Shown piece by piece: positions 8,035-16,853 of a DNA stretch of 35,247 nt. The position numbers were made by a program, and so were the translations under genes. How positions within the stretch are numbered: position 1 is the stretch's first letter; each line of letters begins with the position of its first letter. This DNA is from Bacteroidia bacterium (GTDB taxonomy: Bacteria; Bacteroidota; Bacteroidia; Flavobacteriales; Flavobacteriaceae), in NCBI GenBank assembly GCA_030431695.1, contig JAUIIU010000028.1:1-35247 (forward strand), given 5' to 3'. Under the pieces are notes generated by a model. That model made no database searches. It was given only the letters and a program-made list of their open reading frames with translations, and was not told the origin of the DNA.

Positions 8035-8988
8035 TTAGCCTTTATAGACTCCCATTTCTGAATATTTTTCCATGCGTTTTTCGACCAATTCTTTTGGGGA
8101 TAAATTCTCCATGGAGCGATATGCCTTTTCGATGGCGTTGGCAACTAGGTGATACGTCTTTTCCTTATCGCTATGCGCACCTCCAAGAGGTTCTTTTACG
8201 ATCTGATCGATAAGTTTCAATTTCTTCATATCGGCCGCAGTGAGTTTCAGGGCCTCGGCTGCCTGTTCCTTAAACTCCCAGCTTCTCCATAGTATTGAAG
8301 AGCAGCTTTCCGGTGAAATCACCGAGTACCAGGTATTCTCAAGCATCAGTACCTTATCTCCCACACCTATCCCAAGGGCTCCACCACTGGCTCCCTCACC
8401 AATGATCACCACAATGATGGGAACCTCCAGTCTTGTCATTTCCAGGATATTCCTCGCAATGGCTTCTCCCTGTCCGCGTTCTTCAGCTTCAAGTCCGGGA
8501 TAAGCTCCAGGGGTATCGATCAGGGTTACCACAGGCACCCCAAATTTCTCGGCCATTTTCATTAGGCGCAATGCTTTGCGGTAGCCTTCAGGGTTTGCCA
8601 TTCCGAAGTTACGGTACTGACGTGTCTTGGTGTTATAACCCTTCTGCTGACCGATGAACATATAGCTCTGATCACCGATCTTCCCCAATCCACCGATCAT
8701 CGCCTTGTCGTCCTTGAAGTTCCTGTCGCCATGCAATTCCAAAAAAGAATCCCCACAAATGGCCTTGATATAATCCAGGGTGTAGGGACGGTTGGGATGA
8801 CGGGATAACTGGACGCGTTGCCAGGGGGTCAGGTTCTTATATATTTCCTTCTTGGTCTCCTCCAGTTTGAGCTCGATCTGCTTGCAGGTATTGCTCACAT
8901 CCACATCACTCTCCTCGCCTATCTTGCAGGCCTTCTCATATTGTTCCTGGAGTTCCTTTATAGGTAATTCAAACTCAAGATATTCCAT
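8035..8988 (-). CDS. accA: Acetyl-CoA carboxylase carboxyltransferase subunit alpha
   Basis: AccA pairs with AccD to move the carboxyl group from carboxybiotin to acetyl-CoA, giving malonyl-CoA for fatty acid synthesis. The 317 residues match the family over the full length. Recognisable parts are [39 protein letters not shown], the crotonase-type core [20 protein letters not shown] with [20 protein letters not shown], and the oxyanion-type loop [17 protein letters not shown]. The start [16 protein letters not shown] is typical. It is transcribed alone, with its own -7 box upstream and a terminator downstream; accD and the biotin carboxylase genes are not in the window. Confidence 0.98.
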   Translation of the reverse strand: MEYLEFELPIKELQEQYEKACKIGEESDVDVSNTCKQIELKLEETKKEIYKNLTPWQRVQLSRHPNRPYTLDYIKAICGDSFLELHGDRNFKDDKAMIGGLGKIGDQSYMFIGQQKGYNTKTRQYRNFGMANPEGYRKALRLMKMAEKFGVPVVTLIDTPGAYPGLEAEERGQGEAIARNILEMTRLEVPIIVVIIGEGASGGALGIGVGDKVLMLENTWYSVISPESCSSILWRSWEFKEQAAEALKLTAADMKKLKLIDQIVKEPLGGAHSDKEKTYHLVANAIEKAYRSMENLSPKELVEKRMEKYSEMGVYKG

Positions 8989-9023
8989 ACTGTTGGTTAT
9001 CTGAAATTAGTTGGCTTAGCTTA

Positions 9024-9031
9024 CAAAGATA
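9024..9031 (-). promoter_or_regulatory. -7 promoter box of accA
   Basis: TATCTTTG on the minus strand is an exact TAnnTTTG box, 35 nt before the accA ATG. A clear -33 TTG is not seen. The box sits in the 54-bp gap after the EamA transporter gene. Confidence 0.5.
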
Positions 9032-9042
9032 AAACATTGTGA

Positions 9043-9945
9043 TTAGTTAACGTCGCCTGCCGTGGTTTTTATAGTTCTTCTCGTTTTCATGATCCCGTTG
9101 ACCAAAACCGTAACCAGTATGATCAGCGCGCCGTAGTAAAATTGCGGACTCATATTTTCCGAATCACCCAGTACCAGCAGTGCCAGGATGATCCCGTAAA
9201 CCGGTTCGAGGTTTATGGTTAGCATTACGGTATACGGACTCAGCCACTTCATCACATGGATGGACGCGATAAAGGCATAGGCGGTGCATACGGAGGCAAG
9301 TATCAGCAGGTATATCCAGTCGTGTTTGGACAGCCGGAAGAATTCCGAAGTAAAATCACCACTGAAAGCAAGGTAAATCGTGATACACAAGACACCGAAT
9401 AACAATTCGTAAAAGGAAATAACCGAAGCCCTGTGTCGTATCGCCATTTTACCATTGATCACAGAAAATAGTGAACCTAAAAAGGAAGAGCACAGCGCGA
9501 GGACGATTCCCATGGTGTAACCTGATTCAAACTGAAAAATGATGTACAATCCTACCACGACCAAAACTCCGAAAAGCACCTCATATCCATCGATCCGCCG
9601 CCGGTAGTATAGCGGTTCCAGGAAGGAAGTGAAGAAGGCACCTGTCGACATGACCGCCAGGGTAACCGACACGTTGGAAACCTTGATAGCTCCAAAGAAA
9701 GCCAGCCAGTGCAGGGCAATGAGCAGTCCGGCTATAAAGAATCCAGCGATGGCTTTCCGTGTGTGTTTGAGGTTTACTTTTCTCAGTAAAAGGAACAGCA
9801 GGACGAAGCCAGTAGCGAGCAACATACGATACCACACCAGCGGTATGGCCTCTATGGAGATCAGTGCGCCAAGTACCGCGGTAAACCCCCAGATGAAAAC
9901 GATCACATGAAGATGCAGGTAGTTAAATAGCCTAGCGTTTTGCAT
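9043..9945 (-). CDS. EamA/DMT-superfamily transporter
   Basis: An inner-membrane protein of 300 residues with about ten hydrophobic segments arranged as two EamA repeats. These are roughly 10-135 (HVIVFIWGFTAVLGALISIE at the start) and 150-290 (GIVLALCSSFLGSLFSVING; LEPVYGIILALLVLGDSENM near the end). The family exports or imports small metabolites such as amino acids and nucleosides. The substrate cannot be told from the sequence. The start overlaps the end of the LptF/LptG-type permease gene by 14 nt, so it is the third gene of the tgt operon and probably translationally coupled. Confidence 0.9.
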   Translation of the reverse strand: MQNARLFNYLHLHVIVFIWGFTAVLGALISIEAIPLVWYRMLLATGFVLLFLLLRKVNLKHTRKAIAGFFIAGLLIALHWLAFFGAIKVSNVSVTLAVMSTGAFFTSFLEPLYYRRRIDGYEVLFGVLVVVGLYIIFQFESGYTMGIVLALCSSFLGSLFSVINGKMAIRHRASVISFYELLFGVLCITIYLAFSGDFTSEFFRLSKHDWIYLLILASVCTAYAFIASIHVMKWLSPYTVMLTINLEPVYGIILALLVLGDSENMSPQFYYGALIILVTVLVNGIMKTRRTIKTTAGDVN

Positions 9946-11011
9946 TTCGCAACAGATATACTGCTAAAATACCAAATACAAAATTGGGGAACCAGGTGGC
10001 GATAAAAGGAGAGAAAGTACTCTGTTCGGCCATGGTTCCGAAGATCTTATCGAAGAAAATGTAAACCATTCCGATGGCGATACCAATTGCGAGGTTCACC
10101 CCCATTCCACCCCTTCTTTTAATGGATGAAACAGCGACGGCGATAACCGTAAGAATATAGGCGGAAACCGGCAAACTCCAGCGTTTGTACTGCACAACTT
10201 CGTAGCGATTGATATAGGAAGATCCTCGCTCCTTTTCCCTCTTGATGAAATCGTTAAGTTCGGTAAAATTCAAAGTTTCTGCGATATATTCCACCGGCGT
10301 CAGGTCTTCCAGTTCAAAAGTAAATGTAGTGTCGACCCTGTTGCGCTTCTCAATGATATCTTCAGTCTCGAGAATCGTCCGCTTCTTGTAATTGAAAAGT
10401 GAATAGGTACTGTCCTTTTCATTGAATTTGATCCTACTGGCCGAGATTTTATACGTCATTCTATTCCCTTCAATATGTTCCAGGGTGAAATTGTTGCCCG
10501 ACTTCTCCTTCACATTGAAATAACTCACATAGATATAATCGCTCTCGTTTATCTGCCGGTAAACGTTGGTTTGGTTCCTGTCCCGCTTACCCTTCTTCAG
10601 GTAATTATAGGTGAATTCGTTAAAGCCCTTGCTCGCCAAAGGCGCCAGGTACATACCGAGTACCAATGCACCTATACAAACAATGGTAGCTCCAATTATA
10701 TAGGGTCTCAGGAACCTGGAAAAGGACACCCCACTACTTAAAAAAGCGATCACTTCGGTGTTATTGGCCAATTTGGAAGTGAACCATATCACCGAGAGAA
10801 AGAGGAACAGAGGAAACAGCAGGTTAGCGAAATAGATGGTAAAATCCAGGTAATACTTTGCTACCTCTATGAATGGAACTTCGTTCTCGAGGATCTTATC
10901 GATCTTCTCGGCCAGGTTTACCGTGATCCCGATGGGAATGAACAACAGTAACAGCAGGATAAAGGTCCCGAGGTATTTTCGCAATATGTAGCGGTCGAGT
11001 ATGCTGAGCAT
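9932..11011 (-). CDS. LptF/LptG-family permease (YjgP/YjgQ)
   Basis: A 359-residue inner-membrane protein of the lipopolysaccharide export ABC transporter (LptB2FG), which pulls LPS out of the inner membrane toward LptC and LptA. It shows the family layout. The N-terminus is MLSILDRYILRKYLGTF, three transmembrane segments lie between about 10 and 125, a periplasmic beta-jellyroll domain spans about 130-265, and three C-terminal transmembrane segments end in YLLRNAKR. Whether it is the F or the G subunit is not clear from sequence alone. The start shares one base with the stop of tgt. The pairing of tgt with such a permease is, as I recall, common in flavobacteria. Confidence 0.9.
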   Translation of the reverse strand: MLSILDRYILRKYLGTFILLLLLFIPIGITVNLAEKIDKILENEVPFIEVAKYYLDFTIYFANLLFPLFLFLSVIWFTSKLANNTEVIAFLSSGVSFSRFLRPYIIGATIVCIGALVLGMYLAPLASKGFNEFTYNYLKKGKRDRNQTNVYRQINESDYIYVSYFNVKEKSGNNFTLEHIEGNRMTYKISASRIKFNEKDSTYSLFNYKKRTILETEDIIEKRNRVDTTFTFELEDLTPVEYIAETLNFTELNDFIKREKERGSSYINRYEVVQYKRWSLPVSAYILTVIAVAVSSIKRRGGMGVNLAIGIAIGMVYIFFDKIFGTMAEQSTFSPFIATWFPNFVFGILAVYLLRNAKR

Positions 11012-12141
11012 TACAAGCGTTTATCCATTTGATCCACCATCATGGTTTTCCACGTCCCGAAGTCACCGGCTAAGATATGCTTTCTCGCTTCCCTGACCAA
11101 CCAAAGGTAAAATCCGAGGTTGTGAATGGTAGCGATCTGCCGGCCCAGCATTTCATTCACAGTGAACAAATGCCGAAGATACGCTTTACTGTAAGCCGTA
11201 TCCACCCAGGTGATCGCCATTTCATCTATAGGCGAAAAATCGTCTTCCCACTTCTTATTCTTGATGTTGATCGTTCCGTGGGCGGTAAACAGCATCCCGT
11301 TCCGTCCGTTTCGAGTAGGCATCACACAATCGAACATATCGATCCCAAGGGCAATATTCTCAAGGATATTGACAGGTGTCCCTACTCCCATGAGATAACG
11401 CGGTTTGTCTTCCGGAAGTATCTCGGTGACCACGGCTGTCATTTCGTACATCTCTTCGGCAGGTTCACCAACCGATAACCCCCCGATTGCATTTCCGAAT
11501 GCATTAGCGTTGGCGATATATTCGGCCGACTGCCGCCTGAGGTCTTTGTAAGTGCTCCCCTGGACGATTGGGAAGAAGGCCTGTTCGTGTTCGTATTTCA
11601 GTGGTGTTTTCTGAAGGTGTTCAATGCATCGGTCCAGCCAGCGATGTGTCATGTGCATAGAACGCTTCGCATACTCATAATCGCAGGGATAAGGAGTACA
11701 CTCGTCGAAAGCCATAATGATATCAGCCCCGATGGCCCGCTGGATCTCCATTACGTTTTCCGGGGTGAACACATGAAAACTGCCATCGATATGCGATTTG
11801 AACTTAACCCCTTCCTCCTTGATCTTCCTGTTTGCCGAAAGAGAGTACACCTGGTATCCGCCACTGTCTGTGAGGATGTTTCGATCCCAGTTCATAAACT
11901 TATGTAGGCCACCCGCCTTTTCAAGTATAGGTGTTTGTGGCCGTAAATACAGGTGATACGTGTTACCCAGAATGATGTCTGGGTTAATATCTTCGGTCAA
12001 TTCGCGCTGGTGAACTCCTTTTACAGTACCCACAGTACCTACAGGCATAAAAATAGGTGTTTCAACCTGCCCGTGTCCGAGGGTAATAGTACCTGCTCTT
12101 GCCGAGGTGTTTTCGTCCTTTCGTTCCAGCTGAAATTGCAT
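11011..12141 (-). CDS. tgt: tRNA-guanine transglycosylase (zinc cysteines absent)
   Basis: Exchanges guanine at the wobble position of GUN-anticodon tRNAs (Asp, Asn, His, Tyr) for preQ1 during queuosine synthesis. Of the 376 residues the barrel core is intact. D92 is in TDSGGYQVYSL, the nucleophile D271 is in FDCVMPTRNGRNG, and PIVQGSTYKDLR and GGLSVGEP are present. The C-terminal zinc site normally reads CxCxxC followed by YSRAYLRHL and a later His. Here the three cysteine positions are A309, T311 and D314 (ITWVDTAYSKAYLRHL), while H340 (TIHNLGFY) remains. I believe this is a lineage trait rather than decay, since the surrounding sequence is well conserved. It is the first gene of the tgt, permease, EamA operon. 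Confidence 0.95.
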   Translation of the reverse strand: MQFQLERKDENTSARAGTITLGHGQVETPIFMPVGTVGTVKGVHQRELTEDINPDIILGNTYHLYLRPQTPILEKAGGLHKFMNWDRNILTDSGGYQVYSLSANRKIKEEGVKFKSHIDGSFHVFTPENVMEIQRAIGADIIMAFDECTPYPCDYEYAKRSMHMTHRWLDRCIEHLQKTPLKYEHEQAFFPIVQGSTYKDLRRQSAEYIANANAFGNAIGGLSVGEPAEEMYEMTAVVTEILPEDKPRYLMGVGTPVNILENIALGIDMFDCVMPTRNGRNGMLFTAHGTINIKNKKWEDDFSPIDEMAITWVDTAYSKAYLRHLFTVNEMLGRQIATIHNLGFYLWLVREARKHILAGDFGTWKTMMVDQMDKRL

Positions 12142-12176
12142 AATCGATCGTAATGAGCCCTGACTCGTATAAGCTG

Positions 12177-12184
12177 CAAAGATA
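12177..12184 (-). promoter_or_regulatory. -7 promoter box of tgt operon
   Basis: TATCTTTG on the minus strand, followed by CAGC, is an exact TAnnTTTG box 35 nt before the tgt ATG. No TTG is found at the right distance. It is divergent from the transketolase promoter about 120 bp away. Confidence 0.5.
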
Positions 12185-12300
12185 TAATGATTTGTCGTTT
12201 TTGCTTCCTAAAATAGTGTTAGAACAATCCCCTGACCAGCAAAGCCGCGAATATGTTAACTAATTACGTCAAATCGTTAATAACTGCCCATTTTTGCCCT

Positions 12301-12330
12301 TTGTTCCACTTTCGGAATACGTTACTTTTG
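12301..12330 (+). promoter_or_regulatory. Promoter of split transketolase operon
   Basis: TTG (12301-12303), a 19-nt spacer and TACTTTTG (12323-12330) match the Bacteroidetes consensus fully. The expected start near 12336 leaves about 15 nt before the ATG at 12351, and rules out earlier in-frame starts such as 12294. Confidence 0.7.
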
Positions 12331-12350
12331 AAGCTGAAAAAACACAGATT

Positions 12351-13196
12351 ATGCCGGATATTTCCTATCTAAACGCCTTAGTTATCCAGGTTCGCAGGGA
12401 TATACTTAGACAGGTTCACAAAGTTAATTCAGGGCACCCGGGAGGTTCCCTGGGATGCACCGAATTCTTCGTCGCCATGTTCCAGGTGATCATGGACCGA
12501 AAAGAAGGATTCGAAATGGACGGCATAGGTGAAGATCTGTTCTTTTTGTCCAATGGTCATATATCACCCGTTTTTTACAGTGTACTGGCAAGGTCCGGTT
12601 ACTTTCCGGTAGACGAACTCAATACCTTTAGGCTTATCAATTCCAGATTGCAGGGACACCCCACAACTCATGAAGGCCTTCCGGGTATTCGTGTGGCTTC
12701 GGGATCTCTTGGACAAGGAATGTCGGTTTCCATAGGAGCTGCACAGACCAAAAAGCTAAACAACGACGACCACCTGGTCTTCACTCTCTGCGGAGATGGC
12801 GAACTCCAGGAAGGTCAAAACTGGGAGGCTATCATGTATGCAGCGGCACACAAGGTCGATAACCTTGTGGTTACCGTAGATTATAACGGCCAACAGATCG
12901 ACGGGGCTACCGATGATGTGATCCCGCTGGGTGACCTGAAGGCAAAATTCCAGGCCTTTGGATGGGATGTCTTGGAAATCGCAAATGGCAACGACCTTCA
13001 GCAGGTGATCGATGGCATGAAAAAGGCCAAAGAGCGAACAGGAAACCAAAAACCTGTATGCGTGCTGATGACCACGGTGATGGGTAACGGAGTTGATTTC
13101 ATGATGCATACGCACGCATGGCATGGTAAAGCCCCGAACGACGAACAGTTGGAGATCGGACTGTCGCAAAACCCCGAAACCTTAGGAGACTACTAA
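12351..13196 (+). CDS. tkt: Transketolase, N-terminal (TPP-binding) subunit
   Basis: One half of a split transketolase, which transfers two-carbon ketol units in the pentose phosphate pathway. The 281 residues cover only the thiamine-diphosphate-binding domain. Seen are the substrate-facing NSGHPGGSLGCTEFF, the loop GHISPVFYSVLARSG, PGIRVASGSLGQGMSVSIGA, and the TPP/Mg motif beginning CGDGELQEG and ending at VDYNG. The end ALSQNPETLGDY-like region (EIGLSQNPETLGDY) is the normal end for such N-terminal subunits. The partner subunit is encoded at 13905, and a secreted-protein gene lies between them. The start ATG follows a perfect promoter. Split transketolases are known in archaea and many bacteria. 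Confidence 0.93.
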   Translation: MPDISYLNALVIQVRRDILRQVHKVNSGHPGGSLGCTEFFVAMFQVIMDRKEGFEMDGIGEDLFFLSNGHISPVFYSVLARSGYFPVDELNTFRLINSRLQGHPTTHEGLPGIRVASGSLGQGMSVSIGAAQTKKLNNDDHLVFTLCGDGELQEGQNWEAIMYAAAHKVDNLVVTVDYNGQQIDGATDDVIPLGDLKAKFQAFGWDVLEIANGNDLQQVIDGMKKAKERTGNQKPVCVLMTTVMGNGVDFMMHTHAWHGKAPNDEQLEIGLSQNPETLGDY

Positions 13197-13197
13197 T

Positions 13198-13908
13198 ATG
13201 AAAAACGCATTACTCGCATTAGCACTGATCGCCGCCAGTTGCATTGGTTCCGCCCAGGACCTGTCGGCAAAGATGGACTACAAAGTCAATTATGCCATCC
13301 CGGCACCTAAAAGCAGCACCGTTGATACCGTGGCTATCAGTTATGATTCCAAGGGTAAATTCATTTACACCAACAGCGAGCTTTTAGGGATGGACTTCGG
13401 AAGATCGGTATTTAAAAACCCATCACTGGATCTTTCTTCGGCCACAGCGAGCTTTGTTCTGGATACCGAGAAGATGGAGATCTATTTTAACTTCAGCCTT
13501 GGTGAGAACATGATGTTCTTCAAAATGAATCTCGAAAACCTGCTTCCGATGGAAAACGACGACCCCATGAATGACAACTTCAGCCTGGTTGCTGAAAAAA
13601 CGGGGGATTCTAAGATGATAGCAGGAAAATCGTATCCAACTTACCTCCTCTATCCGGATACTAACCCCGAGGAACCACTTACCCTGGCCATCGATCATTC
13701 GAGGCCGGTAAATAACAATAACGTGATCAATGAATTCATCCAGATGATGCTTCGCAAGACAGAAAGTAAGGGAAGTATGAGCCTGGATATCCCGGATGGC
13801 CTGATCGTAGGTGTTTATAACAAAGAGAACACCATGATGGAAGCTGTTTCGATCGAAGACGTGAAAACCAATATCAACATCTCTACCCGATTCAACATTA
13901 GCGAATGA
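13198..13908 (+). CDS. Secreted hypothetical protein between transketolase halves
   Basis: A 236-residue protein with a clear signal peptide ([20 protein letters not shown]). Cleavage after SAQ is most likely; the Cys at 15 follows AAS and is a weak lipobox, so a lipoprotein is less likely. The mature part has alternating beta-type segments, and the style ([50 protein letters not shown]) resembles DUF4412-like periplasmic proteins. No enzyme motif is seen. The ATG lies one base after the transketolase N stop, and its last codons overlap the next start by ATGA. It is therefore fully embedded in the operon and probably coupled in translation. Its role there is unknown. Confidence 0.85.
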   Translation: MKNALLALALIAASCIGSAQDLSAKMDYKVNYAIPAPKSSTVDTVAISYDSKGKFIYTNSELLGMDFGRSVFKNPSLDLSSATASFVLDTEKMEIYFNFSLGENMMFFKMNLENLLPMENDDPMNDNFSLVAEKTGDSKMIAGKSYPTYLLYPDTNPEEPLTLAIDHSRPVNNNNVINEFIQMMLRKTESKGSMSLDIPDGLIVGVYNKENTMMEAVSIEDVKTNINISTRFNISE

Positions 13909-14858
13909 AAAAATACACAGATAGCGGTAAAAAGGACACGCGTTCCGGATTCGGAGCCGGTCTCACCGAACTAGGAAAAAAGAACGATAACGTTGTGGCG
14001 TTGTGCGCCGATCTTACCGGTTCATTGAAAATGGATGAATTCCAAGCTAACCACCCAGAGCGTTTCTTCCAGGTAGGAATTGCCGAAGCAAACATGATGG
14101 GAATCGCCGCAGGAATGACCATCGGAGGAAAGATCCCCTTCACGGGAACCTTTGCCAATTTCTCCACCGGCAGGGTTTACGACCAGATCCGTCAAAGTAT
14201 TGCCTACAGCCATAAAAATGTGAAGATCTGTGCTTCACACGCCGGGCTGACACTTGGTGAGGATGGAGCCACCCACCAGATCCTTGAAGATATAGGGTTG
14301 ATGAAAATGCTTCCCGGAATGACCGTGATCAATACCTGCGACTTTAACCAGACCAAAGCAGCCACCTTAGCAATTGCAGATCATCAAGGGCCGGTTTATC
14401 TAAGATTCGGAAGGCCAAAAGTTCCGAACTTCACTCCGGAGGACCAGGTTTTTGAGATCGGGAAGGCAGTTCAGTTGCAGGAAGGAAATGATGTGACCAT
14501 AGTGGCTACCGGACACCTGGTTTGGGAGGCACTGGAAGCTGCTCAAACCTTACACGACCAGGGAATTTCGGCTGATGTGATCAATATTCACACTATAAAA
14601 CCACTGGACTCGAAAGCGATCCTTGCCAGTGTTGGTAAGACCGGTTGCGTTGTTACTGCTGAAGAACACAACTACTACGGAGGATTAGGCGAAAGTGTTG
14701 CGCGGGTATTGGCTGAAAATGCTCCTGCACCCCAGGAGTTCGTTGCCACGCAGGATACTTTCGGTGAGTCCGGAACGCCAGCTCAACTCATGGATAAATA
14801 CGGACTAAACGCCGAAGCCATTGTAAATGCTGCTAAAAAGGTGATCGGCCGAAAGTAA
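13905..14858 (+). CDS. tkt: Transketolase, C-terminal subunit
   Basis: The second half of the split transketolase, 317 residues, with the pyrimidine-binding domain and the C-terminal domain. Motifs include [35 protein letters not shown] with the catalytic glutamate that activates TPP, the loop [36 protein letters not shown], and in the last domain [13 protein letters not shown] and [16 protein letters not shown]. It resembles 1-deoxyxylulose-5-phosphate synthase distantly, but the length and the partner gene upstream fit transketolase. The start overlaps the stop of the inserted gene by four bases (ATGA). A strong hairpin terminator follows 24 bases after the stop. Confidence 0.93.
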   Translation: MKKYTDSGKKDTRSGFGAGLTELGKKNDNVVALCADLTGSLKMDEFQANHPERFFQVGIAEANMMGIAAGMTIGGKIPFTGTFANFSTGRVYDQIRQSIAYSHKNVKICASHAGLTLGEDGATHQILEDIGLMKMLPGMTVINTCDFNQTKAATLAIADHQGPVYLRFGRPKVPNFTPEDQVFEIGKAVQLQEGNDVTIVATGHLVWEALEAAQTLHDQGISADVINIHTIKPLDSKAILASVGKTGCVVTAEEHNYYGGLGESVARVLAENAPAPQEFVATQDTFGESGTPAQLMDKYGLNAEAIVNAAKKVIGRK

Positions 14859-14881
14859 TTCAGAAATAAAAATCATCAAAT

Positions 14882-14910
14882 AAAAAAGCCTCCCATATGG
14901 AGGCTTTTTA
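14882..14910. terminator. Bidirectional terminator
   Basis: AAAAAGCCTCC (14883-14893) pairs with GGAGGCTTTTT (14899-14909) around CATAT. A and T runs on both sides let it serve the transketolase operon (+) and the converging FKBP gene (-). Confidence 0.9.
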
Positions 14911-14929
14911 GTATTCAGTAATATATTTT

Positions 14930-15862
14930 TTAACTGTCCGGATCGAGATAATCAACGATCCCGTCGCCATCCTCATCCGGGTAAGTTATGTTCCCGTCAC
15001 CATCGATCTCGATCTCATCACTTGTAGGCCGACCGTCATTATCATCATCCGTATCGGCATAATTAGGCAGGCTATCCCCATCGGTATCATCATCTTCCTC
15101 AAGTTTGTTACCATTGAGGTCCTCCACTACTGAAGGTACGCCATCACCATCCTGATCGCCCATTTCATTCTCGTATAGCTGGAATGCAAAGATCAGCTGG
15201 GCGTAAGTAGGGATCACCGAAGTTGAAGGCGGATCCACATAGTATCCTAAACCACTGGGCATGAAAACTGCACCAATCCCGTATCCTTCGAAAGATATGG
15301 AACCATCGGGGTTTGTAATGATGCCAGTAGCTCCACGGAATTCAACCAGCACATCCTGGAGGCCGTTCACGATTGCCGTCATATCCAGTCGTACCGGGAG
15401 AAGCGATGCGTCGAACCTTTTGGAATAAGGCAACAGATCTTCTTCAAGGTTTATATAGATCCCGTCGTAACTAATGGTGGCGATATCCGGGAATTCGGGA
15501 CGATCTCCCTCTCCTTCTTCCACTACCAGGTAGTACAATTTATACTCAAGGCCGTCCTTCACGCGGTCTTTAACCATTTTAGAGGTTACTTGCTGACGCA
15601 GTGGGGTCTTATCGGCATTGGCTCCTGCGATAGTATCGAACTTGATCTGAAAGTCGAAATCGGCCGGAGGGTTCGCGAATTCTTCGTAATTGTAAAAATG
15701 GGTATCCAGGTATTCCTCAATGATCGCCTGGGCTACAGGTGCTTCCTCTGCCCTGTCCCGCGCCGGAACGAAATTGTCGCCGGGATCGTCATCATTGCCA
15801 CAGGAATTTACGATTACAAGTGTTGAAATAGCAGCTAAAAGTAAGCTCAAGTATTTTCTCAT
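14930..15862 (-). CDS. FKBP-type peptidyl-prolyl isomerase lipoprotein with calcium-type repeats
   Basis: A lipoprotein of 310 residues from ATG 15862 (a TTG two codons earlier is less likely). The signal ends in VNSC with C21, followed by GNDDDPGD, an acidic stretch like the Bacteroidetes lipoprotein export signal, so it is probably on the cell surface. Residues about 95-230 form an FKBP domain (ISYDGIYINLEE; FEGYGIGAVFMPSGLGYYVD). The last 75 residues are DxDxDG repeats of thrombospondin type 3 kind (DQDGDGVPSVVEDLNGN, DTDDDNDG, DEDGDGIVDYLDPDS), expected to bind calcium. FKBP active-site aromatic residues are only partly kept, so isomerase activity is uncertain. It stands alone between convergent and divergent neighbours. 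Confidence 0.88.
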   Translation of the reverse strand: MRKYLSLLLAAISTLVIVNSCGNDDDPGDNFVPARDRAEEAPVAQAIIEEYLDTHFYNYEEFANPPADFDFQIKFDTIAGANADKTPLRQQVTSKMVKDRVKDGLEYKLYYLVVEEGEGDRPEFPDIATISYDGIYINLEEDLLPYSKRFDASLLPVRLDMTAIVNGLQDVLVEFRGATGIITNPDGSISFEGYGIGAVFMPSGLGYYVDPPSTSVIPTYAQLIFAFQLYENEMGDQDGDGVPSVVEDLNGNKLEEDDDTDGDSLPNYADTDDDNDGRPTSDEIEIDGDGNITYPDEDGDGIVDYLDPDS

Positions 15863-15900
15863 CCTCAATTTTTATAGTGTCGCAAGATACAATTTTCCGT

Positions 15901-15908
15901 TATTTTTG
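15901..15908 (+). promoter_or_regulatory. -7 promoter box of S4 protein gene
   Basis: TATTTTTG is an exact TAnnTTTG box, 34 nt before the ATG at 15943. A -33 TTG is not evident. Confidence 0.45.
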
Positions 15909-15942
15909 TATGCTACATTAACGTAGAATTAAGTGTGATTGT

Positions 15943-16317
15943 ATGAGGGTTGATAAATACCTGTGGTGTCTGAGATACTTTAAAACAAGAAGTATCGCAA
16001 CAAGGGCTTGTAAAAAAGGATCGGTTACGGTAAATGGTGATTCTGTGAAACCTTCGAGGGAAGTATACCCGGGGGATAGCATTGGGCTAAGGAAGAACCA
16101 GATCAACTATACCCTGGAAGTACTTGATCTTCCCGATAGCAGGTTAGGTGCTAAACTGGTTGACATCTACCGAAAAGATACCACACCAAAGGAAGCCTTC
16201 AGCAACCAGGAACTCCTCAAATACTCCAAAGATTATTACCGAAAGAAAGGTGTGGGTCGACCTACGAAAAAGGACAGGCGTGACCTGGAGGATTTTACAG
16301 AAGGTGAGTTCGAATAA
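15943..16317 (+). CDS. S4-domain RNA-binding protein, Hsp15 family
   Basis: A 124-residue protein opening with an S4 RNA-binding domain: MRVDKYLWCLRYFKTRSIAT, ACKKGSVTVNGDSVKPS and YPGDSIGLRKN (residues 1-60). A basic tail follows (YRKKGVGRPTKKDRRDLEDF). In E. coli the related Hsp15 binds 50S subunits carrying stalled nascent chains and returns them to the translation cycle. The protein is about the length of Hsp15. The next gene, a phosphoribosyltransferase, lies 35 nt downstream with its own -7 box, so the two may or may not share a transcript. Confidence 0.9.
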   Translation: MRVDKYLWCLRYFKTRSIATRACKKGSVTVNGDSVKPSREVYPGDSIGLRKNQINYTLEVLDLPDSRLGAKLVDIYRKDTTPKEAFSNQELLKYSKDYYRKKGVGRPTKKDRRDLEDFTEGEFE

Positions 16318-16330
16318 GTACCGGGTTTAT

Positions 16331-16338
16331 TATCTTTG
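16331..16338 (+). promoter_or_regulatory. -7 promoter box of phosphoribosyltransferase gene
   Basis: TATCTTTG, an exact TAnnTTTG box, ends 14 nt before the ATG at 16353. The leader would be about 10 nt. Confidence 0.4.
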
Positions 16339-16352
16339 AAAAAAACTAAGGC

Positions 16353-16853
16353 ATGGCACAGGAGACCGTTATTCTCGATAAGAAACAGATCGCTCATAAG
16401 CTCAAACGAATCGCTTACCAGGTGTACGAAACCAATATCGAAGAGAAAGAGGTAGTGATCGCTGGTATCGAGGCGAACGGCTACCTGGTTGCCAAAAAAC
16501 TAAAGCGCCTGGTGGAGCAGATCTCTCCGATCAAGGTCACCTTGTGCAAGGTAATGATCGACAAGGTGCAACCAACCAACCCGATTCGAACTTCGCTAAG
16601 CAAGAAGGATTACACTAACAAGTCCGTGCTGCTTGTGGATGATGTGCTTCACAGTGGCACCACGCTCATCTATGGTGTGAAGCATTTCCTGGAAGTTCCG
16701 TTAAAGCAATTCAAGACTGCGGTCCTGGTAGACCGAAATCACAAGAAATATCCTGTAAAAGCCGATTTCAAGGGTATCTCCCTTTCTACTTCCATCAGCG
16801 AGAATGTATCGGTGATCATAGAGAAGGACAATGACAGGGCGGTTCTAGAATAG
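16353..16853 (+). CDS. Phosphoribosyltransferase (PyrR-like)
   Basis: A type I phosphoribosyltransferase of 166 residues. The PRPP-binding loop SVLLVDDVLHSGTTLIYGV (about residues 90-108) is textbook, with the two adjacent aspartates. The N-terminal part (QIAHKLKRIAYQVYE; VVIAGIEANGYLVAKKL) and the PRPP loop context resemble PyrR and hypoxanthine phosphoribosyltransferases. PyrR in Gram-positives is a uracil phosphoribosyltransferase and RNA-binding attenuator; no pyr genes or attenuator are nearby, so regulation cannot be claimed. The substrate remains open. Its last nine bases overlap the end of convergent aroK. Confidence 0.82.
   Translation: MAQETVILDKKQIAHKLKRIAYQVYETNIEEKEVVIAGIEANGYLVAKKLKRLVEQISPIKVTLCKVMIDKVQPTNPIRTSLSKKDYTNKSVLLVDDVLHSGTTLIYGVKHFLEVPLKQFKTAVLVDRNHKKYPVKADFKGISLSTSISENVSVIIEKDNDRAVLE

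Noticed and set aside
13905-14858. 1-deoxyxylulose-5-phosphate synthase
   Set aside because: The protein has only the C-terminal half, and the partner N-terminal transketolase subunit is in the same operon.
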